Shown: positions 33,301 to 45,382, counted from the first letter of the stretch. The stretch is 64,000 bases of DNA from Malachius bipustulatus (GCA_910589415.1 OU342633.1:5990858-6054857); one strand, 5' to 3'. Translations and numbers: made by a program. Notes: generated by a model from the sequence alone, not told the origin.

Positions 33301-33467
33301 AGAATCATAAGTTGTTTCAAATTTCTGTGGTTAGACCAGGTCACAAAGAGTTGATTGTTGGTAGACTATCAAGGTTACTGAATGATAGTTCGTCATGGTT
33401 CGAACTATATAATATCTCATTTTTTGGTATTAAAAAAAAGTCTAAAGTAATGCTTCGTTATGAATAG
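30332..33467 (+). pseudogene. LINE ORF2: endonuclease and reverse transcriptase
   Basis: The endonuclease comes first (VLYQNVRSIRGRLETF, LTETWLN, CDGGGVLIAI, FVGDFNVPGY, DSHHLPL near the end). A TAA at 31136-31138 interrupts the frame, which continues in phase. The reverse transcriptase runs from about 31700: TSNPGPDNIHAKI, NYRPINKYSVLAKMFDKL, QQHGFITGKST, DLSRAFDLVN, SGVGQGTHLGPLLFSVFIND, and the catalytic FADDAKLF, which is intact. The thumb region reads to RRFLRYAA at 32848, is split by a MITE, and resumes at 33105 to the stop at 33465. Excising 32851-33102 with one TA restores the frame. The RT residues look functional; the stop and the MITE inactivate this copy. Confidence 0.85.
32851..33102. 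repeat. 252-bp MITE inserted in LINE ORF2
   Basis: TIRs of about 30 bp: TCGTCGCTGTCATTACGTAA on the left and its inverse ending GACAGCGACGA on the right. TA at 32849-32850 and 33103-33104. It splits the codons that follow RYAA in the RT thumb. The interior has no coding content. It must be younger than the LINE. Confidence 0.92.
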
Positions 33468-33668
33468 GTTTTGTTTGGATCTGTTTATGCTTTTTTTTTG
33501 TTTGTTTGAACGTCTATATCACATTATATAGAAATGTTAACATGATAGTGCATATATTTGTACTTTCTGTGCAGGGCATGATTGTTATTATTGTAATTTT
33601 CGTTTCACTATCTTTTGATTTTTTGGTTTCTTATTGTATGAATTTATGTATGGGGTTTTCCCGTTGGA

Positions 33669-33711
<43 letters not shown>

Positions 33712-34633
33712 GTATCGTTCTATAATGCTTTTTATTAATAAAATTCTGTGATTGTCTAACATAAACTGGTCACAACTGTGAACAACTAATGTGAGAAACA
33801 AATTTGAAAAAACAAATTCTTTTAAAATCGAATGCTTTAAAGCATTAACTGATATGCCATTTAAACAAGAAATAACTAGTTGATTTTTTAAATGTTTTTC
33901 ACATTTCATACATATTTTTAATACGTCTTCAGAGGAATATTGCAGACCTTTTCTGTTTTTCAAGTCAATAAAAGAATATAAAAATAGGTCTCGGGTATCA
34001 CTATTTAAAGACTCGACACATTGCTCACAGACAATCTTCTTCTTTAAGTAGTGCACAATATACCCTGCAATATAAGAAATAATACTTTTAGAATACTCTG
34101 ACAATGGGTCAGGCAAATAATCATGGTAATTTTCAATTACACTACAATCGTATTTTTTTTAGATCTACACCATAAACTAAATACTCTTTTGATGTGACAT
34201 TTATTTCTTGTACAGCATTACACTTTAAAATGCTGAGTTCTTCAAAAGAAATACAGTTTCCTCGAAAACTTTCACGTACTTCAACATGAACAAGCAGTTT
34301 TTTGTATTCAGACTGAAACTGTCTTACAGTAGGGTTATTGTTGAACCCTCCATGGGATCGAATAGAACAAAAAAAGAGTTCTAAATTATCTTGAGAAAAT
34401 TTATACATGGGTAAAAATTTTAGCCACTCTTTTTTCTCAACCAAGCTTTCAAATAATAATTTGGTACCGGATATACACACTTTAAACCCAAGGAAACCTG
34501 TATGACGATTACTGTCTAGTAACAGAGGACCGTTTAAATGTGTTTTCAAGCTACTTATGTATACATCAGCACTGTCCAAAAAGTCCCTAGCAGCACTAAA
34601 ATTTATTTTTGACAGGGGCTTTTTTAAATTATA

Positions 34634-35172
34634 CACCGTGTTTTATATTAAGTCGGCACTATTGCTAACTTCGTTATTATTTGAGCTAGAAAGTCGGTTA
34701 AATTAGCAAACTAGTAGTATTTTTTCTCCTGAATAAAATGGCGAAAGCAGAAAAACAATTGAACATCGCGTTTTCGAGATATTCAAAAAAATGTAATTTT
34801 TTTAATGGAACACCCTATGTATTTTTGGATAGATCGGTTGCAAATTTTTTTTAAAGAAAAAAGTCTTTATGCACCATGATCCTAAAATAATAAATTCATT
34901 GATTATTTATTATTTTACTACTCCTAAAGTAGGCTGCGATAATTAGTGTAATTTAGTGTACCTACCTACGTAATGTAAGGTAAAAAAATATGTCGTCCTC
35001 AATAATGCATTTTTGAATAAAAAAATACACAAAAAAAGGAGTTGTTATATTGAAAAGGATTTAATTTTAAATAAACAAATAACAGAACTTGTCCGTGTTT
35101 TAAATTAAGTCGGCACTATTGCTAACTTCGTTATTATTTGTAATTGGGCTCTTTGTCTGTTGGAAACAATAA

Positions 35173-35220
<48 letters not shown>

Positions 35221-35904
35221 TGAGCTAGAAAGTCGGTTAAATTAGTAAACTAGTAGTATTTTTTCTCCTGAATAAAACGATGAAAACAGGAAAACAATTG
35301 AACATCGCGTTTTCGAGATATTTAAAAAAATGAACCTTTTTTATAGAACACCCTGTATATTTTTAGATGGATCGGTTGCAAATTTTTTTTTAAGGAAAAA
35401 GTCTCTATGCACTATGATCCTAAAATAATAAAATTTTGCAACACAAACAAGTTCTGTTATTTGTTTATGTAAAATTAAATCCTTTTCAAGGTAACAACTC
35501 TTATTTTTAGTGTATTTTTTTACTGAAAAATACACTATTGAGGACGACATAATTTTTTTACCTTACATTACGTAGGTACACTAAATTACAATAATTGTCG
35601 CAGCCTACTTTGGGAGTAATAAAATAATGAATAATTAATGAATTTATTATTTTAGGATCATAGTGTATAAAGACTTTTCCCTTTAAAAAAAAAATTTCAA
35701 CCGATCCATCCAAAAATATATAGGGTATTCCATTAAAAAAGTTAAATTTTTTTAAATATCTCGAAATCGCGATGTTTAATTGTTTTTCTGCTTTCGCCAT
35801 TTTATTCAGGAGAAAAAATACTACTAGTTTGCTAATTTAACCGACTTTCTAGGTTAAATAATAACGAAGTTAGCAATAGTGCCGACTTAATATAAAACAC
35901 GGTG
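34634..35904. repeat. Composite palindromic element inside the P-like relic
   Basis: The outer ends are CACCGTGTTTTATATTAAGT and its inverse, with TA duplications at 34632-34633 and 35905-35906. A second internal start (CCGTGTTTTAAATTAAGTCG, 35092) shows two left arms and one right arm: half of one copy joined to a complete hairpin. Removing the unit with one TA rejoins the transposase frame (LLQY / NLKKPL). The stem includes AAGTCGGCACTATTGCTAAC and GAGGACGACATA. Confidence 0.88.
35142..35220 (+). repeat. LINE 3'-stub with (ATT)n microsatellite
   Basis: GTAATTGGGCTCTTTGTCTG plus AAACAATAAA precedes about 50 bp of ATT repeats. The sequence interrupts the palindrome arm between two copies of TTATTATTTG, as judged from the undisturbed arm at about 34665-34680. 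This fits a target-primed insertion of only the last 30 or so bases of a LINE. Confidence 0.65.
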
Positions 35905-37720
35905 TATTGTAAGAGATTTCGCGAGTTTAATATATCAAATAAATTGTTCATTATTTTGGTGAATTCTACTGTTGCAGCAACATTATTTTAAACTCCTCTA
36001 CTAACAACACGTCTGCACAAAATTGTAAAGCAGTAGCTACATTGTCACTAAATACCTGAGTGGCTAAGCGTACCTTCATTTTTTTCTTGTAAAAATTTAT
36101 GTGACTACCTTTCAACTTATTTGCTAAATGAAAGGTCTCACTTTCTTGTAACTCGTTAAGTTTTTTGAAATATTTCCAATCAATAAATTTATTGTCTTTA
36201 TTTACGATTGAACCTTTTTCCCCCAATGTGTTTTTCTTACTAGTTTTATCATATGTGACACATCTAAGAATACCATCACTTCTTCATCACATGAGGGATG
36301 TTTGAAACTAGTTTTCAAGTTAGTATGCTGGAGCTTGCAGCCCAGTCGATTAGCCATGGTTAAATTTGCAGGAGCACCGTCAAATGTTAAACTAACAACA
36401 TTTATTCCAGCCTTGTAACATTTCTTGAGACCCCAAGACCCCAAGACCAAACCTTTTTATATATATAGCCATATCTACATAGCCATACGATTTGCCTTCA
36501 CTTGGAACCCATTCTTCGTGCTGGCGAATAGCCATCTCGTCCATATGAGTGAACATATTATTGGTTCACTGGAACTAGATGCTTTCTGACGTAATGCATC
36601 AAAAGCCTCCCTGGTATTTATACCCAAGTAATCCATTTATTCTTTGATACCAGCGACTAAGCGTCCTGGTGTGAGGTAAGCAGGTGTTAAAAGTTTGTCG
36701 AACGTATTTATATGCTGCAGGTGAATAGTAATGTAAAGTCAAAGCAAAAACCTTGAGCTCCTCCGAATATTTTTTTGGCAAAGCTTTCTTTAATTTTTTT
36801 TACATTGCCTATAATACAACTCTTGAGGTCCTCCCAGTCTTGTGATCATGTCCAAGTTCTCATCGTCCATAATTTTTTTTTTTTAAGAATCTATAATAGA
36901 TTTCATGTTTGAATTTTTTTTTCCTTGCAGCTAAATTTTTTTCTTAATAATTCCAGTTTTATTTTTCGACTGTTACTTATTGATTGTATGCGTTATATTT
37001 TGGTAAATAATTTCCTTTTCCTTGGAGATGCATGAGAAGCTGTCGTAGCAATTGAAACAGCTTCTGTTGTTGTAAGGGGAATGCGTTGAGAATGCACCTC
37101 GGAAAACACTGCCCAAGATGTACTACCTTTTGGCTCGCTTTCATTCAACGCTGGTTTTATTACCATGCTGGATAATATTTTTATTTTGGAAGGTACTGGG
37201 GATTCTTCCTGTAACAAAGTTATGAATATTTAGCAAATTAATCTTTTAAAGAATCAGGTAATCAAATAATTAGGAATGATGGAACATTTTTTTATTTAAA
37301 CTTAGATCACAAAATTTATGAAACCAATTTTTTTTCAATTAAACAAATTTTATAAATTTAAATAAAGATAATTTAAGTAATTAATTGATTGATTGATCAC
37401 AATACAGGTAGGTAACACACTTTCCCTCATTTCTTTTTTAATTAAGTTTTGGGAATATTTTTACGATTATAGTATAGGTAGAAAAATACCTGGTTTATAT
37501 TGTAGGCAGCGCATCCTCTCTCAAGCGAACGTAAACTTGAAATGTTCTATCAAAACATTCTTCAAAAAAATGCTTGCTACAAAGTACACTAGTCTTTGTA
37601 GGCTGCCAGCTCCCTCTTTTAATAAATTTTACCCAAATTTGACGACGTGCCTAGTCTTTAGGAAATCTATAAACAATTCACATAATAAAAAATATAAACG
37701 GTAAAATAACATCATTTAAC

Positions 37721-39112
37721 ACGGTAAGTTTTATTCACCGAAGTATAAACTTGGCATTTCATTGAGAATATTTTAGCTCGGAAATTCTGAGATTATGAAA
37801 TAATTTTTGAGAAAATTAGATTTTTGGTGTACTATGCAAGTAGGTACAGTCCTGTATATTGTTGATACTTCCCTATGGAATGTTATTCCGGATGATTTTT
37901 TTTTATCAATGCAGTCTCTACTACAGCAGGTACGAACTGCACAAAAAACCATCTTTGTCTTTTCAATTTAACACCAAAAATCTTGAAGACAGTCCTTAAA
38001 TCAAATGAAACACCACAAAAAGCCTTCACTCAACACAATAGCATAAGTTTGACATAAAAGTCGTATCAATATGGCGGACCTGATCCCATCTCTGTGTCAC
38101 GTCATGTCGTCTCCTCTCTATTCTATCTCTATGGTTGCTGTTTACTATATAGATTAGACGCCGTTTTCTAGCTTGGTGGATGCAGTTTGGTTTTGTGAAT
38201 TTCTTGATCCAAGAATTGCGGTGAAAGGTGGATTTATACAGGGTGATCAGTAACTCGCGCACTCGGAGCATGCTGCGATAAACTTCACTTTTTAAGAGTG
38301 GTAAATTTTCTTACTGCAGTCTTGTAAGTTCTTTTCTTCCAAAGATATGACCATTTTTGTAACAAAAAAGGTGGCAACACTACACTGAACATGTGAATAA
38401 GTTCGGGTTAGATGGTATTGTTAATATTTTAATTTCCATAGCAACGAAGGCATTTGAATATTATTTTATATTCTCAGTTGAGTTTAGGCATTCCATATTT
38501 TTACATAAAATTAAGAAGGGAAGGAAGGGTATAATCCTGTAAACATAAGACTTGTAAAAGAAAATAGGTGCTTACACTTATAAATGCCTCTAAAGTTTTG
38601 AAGTCTACATAATATGAAAAAATTGCGTTTGAGTGTAGTTCTTTGGATTTTGAATTTTGAAATGAAATGACATCTCAAGTAATCGACATAACCTAAATTA
38701 GCTTAGGAACTATTCTAGTGTCTATTCTAGTAACAACTATCACCATAACCAATCTAATCAGTCTTGTTGCCAATCGTTCCCCTAGAATTTTAACTTGGTG
38801 GAATTCATCTAAATAAAAAATAAAGTATACAAGATATCTGTAAGCTTTCCTGAAATAATCTGAAAAAACTGAAAAATCGAGATTTCTTATTTATTGTTAT
38901 TGAATATTAATATCCGTCTGTTGTTTCAAAAATTTTCAAAGCCGACTAGGTCCCAGAGTTTTCGTAGTCAACTTTCATTTTTCTTATGGCCGCACATCTT
39001 TAACATTTACATTATTATGATTTCAATTATTTTTATTGAGCCTGCTCAATAGCTCCAAATAGCAAAAACTAACAGACAATAATAATAATTGTACTCTATT
39101 GTAATATTTATA
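37721..39112. other. Unassigned intron sequence with repeat fragments
   Basis: A solitary CAGGGTGATCAGTAACTCGC end starts at 38239 with no partner found. 38820-38995 (CTGAAAAATCGAGATTTCTT, GACTAGGTCCCAGAGTTTTC) belongs to the palindromic family that hosts the nest at 54190-62370. No gene is seen. Confidence 0.6.
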
Positions 39113-39985
39113 CAGGTGTCCGGAAATTATGCGCAAAGAATTAAGGGGGTGATTCTACTTGGTAAAATATTGCCAAAAGTCTCTATAATTTTTTTTCAAA
39201 AACTCACAAATAAGAAAGTTATGAGCCTTCAAAGTTGATTTTTTTAAATCAATATTTTTTTATAATTTTTTTTCTAGTGTACGGATTTTCTTAAAATTTG
39301 ACACACTTGCCATTGCTTACGCACTTGCTGATGTTGTTTTGTATCCTTGGTCCAAATTAGACTTGAATCCCTCTAAATCAAGAGGCCTTATGTGCCCTTG
39401 ACCTTCAAAAAAGGCCTATAACTTTTTTCGTAATATTTTTTTCTGAGTTTTGAAGACTCACAATAATTGAAGAACATGAAGAAATATTCGGAAAAGGTTT
39501 TCTTTGTCTATCACGATAAAATGTCCTGTTTCCAAGTAAAACTGTTTTAAAAATTTGCTTGCACTAACATTGATCACCATAAATTTATGATCATTCTGCA
39601 ATAATACCAAAGCATGCTTTGGAAACAGCTGCAGGGTTGCCTAGGAAACAAGAAGTTTGCTTTGGATTTCATTTTGACAGCAATTTTTTTTTTATTAAAA
39701 TTATTTTATTATTTTATTTAAAAAAAATTATTAATTTTTTTTTTTAATTTTATCATTTCCAACTCTATTTATATACGAATGTCTCTGTTTTGTACATAAC
39801 TAGGCAACCCTGCAGCTGTTTCCAAAGCATGCTTTGGTATTGTTGCAAAATGATCATAATTTATGGTGATCAATTTTAGTGCAAGCAAATTTTTAAAACA
39901 GTTTTTCTCGGAAACAGGTAATTTTATCGTGATAGACAAAGAGGACCTTTTCCGAATATTTCTTTATGTTCTTCAATATCGCAAT
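39113..39985. repeat. Palindromic element with CAGGTGTCCGGAAATTATG end, right end lost
   Basis: A long stem from CAATAATTGAAGAACATGAA (39470) to its inverse near 39980 includes AGCATGCTTTGGAAACAGCT paired with AGCTGTTTCCAAAGCATGCT. The outer left part (39113-39465) has no mirror, so the right terminus is deleted. No coding capacity. 19380-19535 is another fragment of the same family. Confidence 0.75.
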
Positions 39986-40050
39986 AATCGCGCGCATCAA
40001 AATGACAAAATTTTGCAATTTATTAAATAAATAAATAAATAAATAGTATA

Positions 40051-40906
40051 TACAGGGTGATTGATTGAAACGCCACATTAGAAAAAATTCGACTTCCAAA
40101 TGATCTAGGAATCTGAAATTTGGAACTTAGGCAACATACCTAATAGCGAGTCAAAATGAAATATTACCAAGATGGCAGCACATTTAAAAATGGCGAAAGC
40201 ACTGGCCATCTTTGTTTTTTTTAAATGGGACACCCTATATTTTATTGCATTTTCAGATTGTCTGAGAAAATGTAATAACAATAATGTTTATAGTTGCATT
40301 TTAAATTGAGTAGGTTATGAGTTATAAACAAGTGAAAATCGCAATTTTCCAACTTTAAACCCATTTACCACAAAAACGGCCCATAATATCAAAAAACGGC
40401 TTACATGTTCCTATCTTAACTTTTTATAAGGCATCCAATTATGCAGTTGAAATGTTTATACAAGGTGGTGAAAATTATCAGATTTTCCATCACCCTGCAT
40501 AAACATTTAAACTATACAGTAGGATACCAGATAAAAATTTAAGATAGGGACATGTAAGCCGTTTTCTGATATCTTGAGCCGTTTTCGTGGTAAATGGGTT
40601 TAAAGTTGGAAAATTGCGATTTTCACTTGTTTATAACTCATAGCCTACTCAATTTAAAATGCAACTATAAACATTATTGTTATTACATTTTCTCAGACAA
40701 TCTGAAAATGCAATAAAATATAGGGTGTCCCATTTAAAAAAACAAAGATGGCCATTGCTTTCGCCATTTTTAAATGTGCTGCCATCTTGATAATATTTCA
40801 TTTTGACTCGTTATTAGGTATGTTGCCTAAGTTCCAAATTTCAGATTCTTAGATCATTTGGAAGTCGAATTTTTTCTAATGTGGCGTTTCAATCAATCAC
40901 CCTGTA
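40051..40906. repeat. Palindromic element with CAGGGTGATTGATTGAAACG ends
   Basis: The arms are nearly perfect: CAGGGTGATTGATTGAAACG against CGTTTCAATCAATCACCCTG, flanked by TA on both sides. The shared module (GCTTACATGTTCCTATCTTA / AAGATAGGGACATGTAAGCC, GTAGGATACC, GTTTATAACTCATA) occupies the middle. An internal GGGACACCCTATATTTTATT resembles another family's terminus. Whole-length hairpin of about 856 bp, non-coding. Confidence 0.88.
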
Positions 40907-41037
40907 TATACTGGTACCAGATAGTCGTGACTCGACTAGTTAGACAAAGAGCAATGGTTATTGGGTGCTGAGTCAATAAAAAGGCCAAAGTTAAATATTT
41001 TTATTAAATATTTATGTAACTTGAAAACTATGACATA

Positions 41038-41898
41038 CAGGGTGTTAAGAAAATGACGGATAAACTCTTCAGTACATTGTAGGGGACACTCAGTAGAGTA
41101 CGGGAAAAATAATTTAAAAAATTCTGGTCTTCAATTTGCTGAGATAAAAAATGCCAAAGTTAACATATTACTATCTTTGTTTTTCGGTATTTCCAAAAAC
41201 TAGATGATTTTACAGATATAAAAAAGGCACTTTAATCGTTATCAATAAAAAAAAAAGCATTTGGCAACAACAGTTTTGCTACCTTGACTACCTACATTGT
41301 TAGAAATTAGACGAAATTATCAAATAATTTCAGTTTTGTACATAAAAATAAAAATTTGTTTACTTTTTTCAATTCTAACACCAGAAATTCTAATACAATT
41401 ATTTTAAATAAACATAATACCACTCATTATGAATTATCTTCTGAATACATATGTGCCAAAATTTATAATCATTTACCAAATAATTACAAAAAATATAATT
41501 TAAAAAATTTTTCAAAAGAAATTAAAAATATTTTATTACAAAAATGTTACTATAGCTTAAATGAATATTTGAACAATTCTTTGGATTTATAATTTCATAA
41601 CTTTATTTCATAATTTCATAATTTTATAACTTTATAACTAATATTACAAATTATTATTTTCCACAAAAAATACAATAATATGTATTTATAATAAGGAAAT
41701 AAATGTTATTATTATTATTATTAAATACCAGCAGTTATCGTGTTAAACGTTGCCAAATTTATTGTTCACTATTTTGCTTATATCTTTTAAAATGTAGCTC
41801 TGGATTTTTTGGATTTTTTAAAATTATTTTTTCCGTACTTTACTGAGTGTCCCCTACAATGTACTGAAGAGTTTATCCGTAATTTTCTTAACACCCTG
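41038..41898. repeat. Palindromic element with CAGGGTGTTAAGAAAATGAC ends
   Basis: The ends are CAGGGTGTTAAGAAAATGAC and the inverse TTTTCTTAACACCCTG, with TA at 41036-41037 and 41899-41900. Stem GTACATTGTAGGGGACACTC pairs with GAGTGTCCCCTACAATGTAC. A truncated LINE sits in the middle. Confidence 0.85.
41340..41725 (+). mobile_element. 5'-truncated LINE inside the palindrome
   Basis: Encodes the end of a LINE ORF2: NTRNSNTIILNKHNTTHYEL, YICAKIYNHLPNNYKKYNL and LQKCYYSLNEYLNNSLDL, then a stop at 41592. It is followed by AAGGAAATAAATG and (TTA)n. The pattern (TRN..., IYN-LP, LL-KCYYS-NEYL) is the usual C-terminal tail of jockey-like elements. Confidence 0.65.
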
Positions 41899-41975
41899 TA
41901 TAAGAACAAATTACAGGATAACTTTATAATAATAAAAAAAAAAAACTTTTTACACCAAAGGGTGCGGTTTTTTCA

Positions 41976-41996
41976 GGGGGGGGGGGGGGGGGGGGG
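41976..41996 (+). repeat. Homopolymer run of 21 G
   Basis: An uninterrupted G run in an otherwise AT-rich intron. It may form G-quadruplexes and its length in the assembly is likely to be uncertain. Confidence 0.8.
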
Positions 41997-41998
41997 TG

Positions 41999-42761
41999 AC
42001 GTGCTGCATCCTTGGAACTGATTTTTTTTTTTTATTTATGTTCTATAACCTCTTCAATAACAATTATTATTGAAGGAAAATAAGATTTTTAATGAACTTT
42101 GGGTACATTTTTTATTTTACCGACAGTTCTCATCTCTTCATTTAAAAAAATGATTAAGTTCACCTTAAATGCACCCAACGGTAGAGCTCTTTACACTGAT
42201 TAATAAATATGGTGATTGCTTATACTGAAATATATAACATAGGTATACCTTATCCTTATATGTTCAATCAAATCCGCTCAATTTTTTACTCAAGTTTTAA
42301 AGCTCCCTCGTGACAAAGGGTGCCACTTATGGACTTATGGTTAATAAACATACTACATCCTTTGCTATTTATTGTTGTCCTAATTCATAATACTACAGTG
42401 TTTTTCTATTGCTTTTTCTCTTTTGTCAATTATGTTTCACATTTTGCCAAATTATTTTCACAATTTATCAAACGTCACTAACTTCACTAAAAATAAGAAA
42501 TTTATTTGACGAATTGTGAAACACAATTGACAAAGAAAAGGAAAACCCAAAAGTAAAATACTCTAATGTCATCTTTCTAATTACGCTTACAAGTTTTGTT
42601 TTCAATGTTGATATTTAAAAATACCGCCATGTTTCACAAAATATACCATTTAGTTTCACCCTTATATGCATTAGGTATAGAAGTGTCAGATATTGTGAGC
42701 TGAGTGTAGTTGTTAAAGTTTAGAAAATTGTAAAATATACTTTAATATAATTTCATTTCAG
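41999..42761. other. Intron before RyR exon 7
   Basis: Mostly AT-rich. A hairpin at 42418-42541 pairs TTTGTCAATTATGTTTCAC with GTGAAACACAATTGACAAAG. A pyrimidine-rich TTTCATTTCAG acceptor ends it. Confidence 0.6.
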
Positions 42762-43120
42762 GTGCCGAACCGTTCATTACAAGTACATGCCCTAAAACTC
42801 TCAGACATTCGTGGTTGGTCAATGCTTTGTGAAGATCCAATTTCAATGTTGGCTCTTCACATTCCCGAAGAAGACCGCTGCATTGATATCCTAGAGTTGA
42901 TTGAAATGGACAAACTTCTCAGTTTCCATGCCCACACGCTGACTTTATATGCAGCTCTCTGCTATCAAAGTAATTACAGAGCAGCACACGTGCTTTGTCA
43001 TCATGTTGACCAGAAGCAGTTGCTGTACGCTATCAAATCTGAATATATGAGTGGCCCACTGAGACAAGGGTTTTATGATTTACTAATCGCTGTTCATTTG
43101 GAATCGCATGCTACCACTAT
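42762..43120 (+). CDS. RyR: RyR exon 7: start of junctional solenoid
   Basis: A 359-bp exon entering in phase 0 after TTTCATTTCAG and leaving with two bases (AT|GTGAGT). It encodes [80 protein letters not shown] and the region to [13 protein letters not shown]. This helical-repeat segment is among the most conserved in RyR and is the anchor of the gene assignment. It follows a 16-kb intron. Confidence 0.98.
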
Positions 43121-43179
43121 GTGAGTATATAATTATTAATGTTTTTTGACAGATCTCGACAAGTCACTTAAGTACCTAT

Positions 43180-43930
43180 ACAGGGTGTCCCAAGATTTCT
43201 TTATCAAGGGATATCCGCGTTATTTCAAAAAATAAACAAATGAAAATCAGGAAATTTCAACCATACCCCTAAGGCTTTGCAGCTGCACCCTCAATGCCTC
43301 TTTACGTCTTTCCAACCCTAAGTAATCATCCCCTACTTTTTTTTTTCAAATGACACCCCCATATTTTTTTTGCTCGGCAGGATTGTTGACTTCTTTCTGA
43401 ATACATTGTCATACGATTTTTTTCAAATCGAGACATATCTAGCACGCCGAAAACAATATAATATCAAAACAAACGAGGGTTGTCAAGGAGTCGCAATTGC
43501 TTGTTTTTTGTGTTAATGTTTCCTCTAACCACCTTAACTAGTAATACCGGTGTTACTCGATATAGGCGTTAATAATAATAATTGCTTCTGTGATTTTAAT
43601 GTCATATTAAATGTTAATTGTTATTCCTTGACAACCCTCGTTTGTTATATTATGTTATTTTCGGCGTGCTAGATATGTCTCGATTTAAAAAATCGTATGA
43701 AATTCGTATTCAGAAAGAAGTCAACAATCCTGCGGAGCAAAAAAAATATGGGAGTGTCATTTGAAAAAAAAAAGTAGGGGATGATTACTTAGGGGTGGAA
43801 AGGCGTAAAGGGGCATTGAGGGTGCAACTGCAAAGCCTTAGGGGTATGGTTGAAATTTCCTGATTTTCATTTGTTTATTTTTTGAAATAACGCGGATATC
43901 CCTTGATAAAGAAATCTTGGGACACCCTGT
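43180..43930. repeat. Palindromic element with CAGGGTGTCCCAAGATTTCT ends
   Basis: CAGGGTGTCCCAAGATTTCT is mirrored by AGAAATCTTGGGACACCCTG, with TA at both flanks. The stem continues through TTATCAAGGGATATCCGCG. It lacks the GTTTATAACTCATA module of its relatives, and its centre includes CTTGACAACCCTCGTTTG. It starts about 60 bp after exon 7. Confidence 0.88.
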
Positions 43931-45382
43931 ATAATTCTGTAATACCTATTAAAAATTATAAGTGTATTCAGTTTTTTTTTTTTTTACTTATGGAAAGGAT
44001 ATGGAAGGATATTGTATGAATTGCTTATATTGTATTCAAACATTGTCCTCTGCACTGTTCAGTGCAATTCCAGCTAGCAGTTTTGGAAGGAAACATACCA
44101 GTGCACGCTCTTTGACACTTTATAACCTCCACAGACTTCATACAGGGATAAAATTTTTAGATAACCTCAATCCCACTGCAAATCCAATAAGGATGTGGAT
44201 GTGAGACTACGCTCTGATTCGCTACTGAATAATTACAATAAATCTCTTTCTGTGTGTCTCTTTCTGAAAAAGTAGTAGTTATTTATACAAGAAAAGTGGT
44301 ACTTTTTTTCACGACTGGGAAGTTTGACGGCACGAGCCGCAGGGGAGTGCGTCAATCCCAGAAGTGAAAAAAAGGCACTTTATGCATGTGTTGCATCCAA
44401 AATTTTATCTACGAGTGACTTATAAAATAACAAAAAGTTAGTCTTAAAAAAAATGAAAAACATAACATTTTTTTTATGTATTCATATAAGTGTTATAGCG
44501 TTATAGATATAGGAAACCGGCTTGCATCATGTCCCTATCTTTTCATGCTGTATCCTATTGTGTACCTACTTTAAATTTTTATACAGGGTGATGAAAAAGC
44601 TAATAATTTTCATCATCATAATTTGGAAAATCGTGAGTTTTCACTTGTTTATAACTCATACCAACTACTCATTTTAAATTCCAACTGTAAAAACCATAAC
44701 TGTCCTTGACAATTTTTGACTGAACACTTTTTTGTAGATAAATTATTTTGGGAGACTGTCCATTTGTCGATTAAAATGGGTCAACCTGTATAAAATCGTT
44801 ATGGGACTGACTCACCTGTCAAGCTTTAAGTTCAAACCCCTTGACACAGAGAGCTGAATTTTGGCACAGAGATTGACATTATGGTTGAGAGGGTCGATAA
44901 GGAAAGGTTTAAAAAAAAAAAACTGCAAAGGGTTATAAACAGCAAACAGCTCCTCAAAAATCAGTTGTTGTCCCAGACGTAATCATTAGTATCATTAGTA
45001 CTGAAGCGAATGGAGTTACGGGTCCCAGCTGGTTTTAAAATAAATGTTCTTGAAAGCTAATTTAAATACTGCAATTGCATAGAAAGACAATAGAAAAATG
45101 ATTGAGTCTAGTAGATTTTTGTTTACTCTAATATTAAAAACTTTTTGAGACTAAATATGCTAGAAAAACGTATTTGGGAAGCTAATTAAAAAGCCCATTT
45201 ATGCACTTATGAAATGTCTCGGTCCATCAGAGAGCACACTCATTCTGTTATGTACAGCGAGACCATCTTCTTAAATTATGTTTACTTTCTTTTGAATGTT
45301 AAAATGATTTAGCTCAATGCTATCATATAGATTAACTACTTCTCTGAAAAGTTAATTTAATATCATTTTGTGTTAATTGCAG
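43931..45382. other. Intron before RyR exon 8
   Basis: Holds a hairpin around GGAAGTTTGACGGCACGAGC at 44315-44380. A half palindrome lies at about 44480-44780, carrying the shared module (GGCTTGCATCATGTCCCTAT, GTTTATAACTCATA) without its mirror. No gene was recognised; an open frame at 43962-44204 has no family signal. Confidence 0.55.

Larger units (their letters stand above)
29499..33712 (+). mobile_element. Near-complete LINE (CR1/Jockey-like) with PHD-like ORF1
   Basis: The layout is ORF1 (29499-30328), a 3-bp gap, ORF2 (30332-33467), a short 3' UTR and a (TAAA)n tail at about 33670-33712. A 252-bp MITE interrupts ORF2. The lesions are few: one frameshift in ORF1, one in-frame stop in ORF2, and the MITE. 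Target duplications could not be found. It lies next to the 3' end of the P-element-like relic. Confidence 0.88.
33713..37720 (-). pseudogene. P-element/THAP9-like transposase relic
   Basis: Read on the minus strand. A THAP zinc-finger piece lies at about 37500-37680 (RFPKD, VKFIKRGSWQP, LCSKHFFEECF, LREDALPTI). A linker follows (SPRKRKLFTKI, 37000). Then come KKYSEELKVFALTLHYYSPA (36780-36700), MDEMAIRQHEEWVPSEGKSY (about 36480-36545), NVVSLTFDGAPANLTMANRL and VFLDVSHMIKLVR (36450-36250), and KGSHINFYKKKMKVRLATQV (36120). After the palindrome at 34634-35904 the catalytic domain resumes with PLSKINFSAARDFLDSAD, FSQDNLELFFCSIRSHGGFN and the C-terminal YIAGYIVHYLKKKIVCEQC segment to about 33720. 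Domain order and motifs match P transposase and THAP9. At least four frameshifts plus the palindrome inactivate it. No P-type TIRs were identified. Confidence 0.82.

Noticed and set aside
43962..44204. 80-codon frame after a poly-T run
   Set aside because: No recognisable domain; probably repeat-derived sequence.
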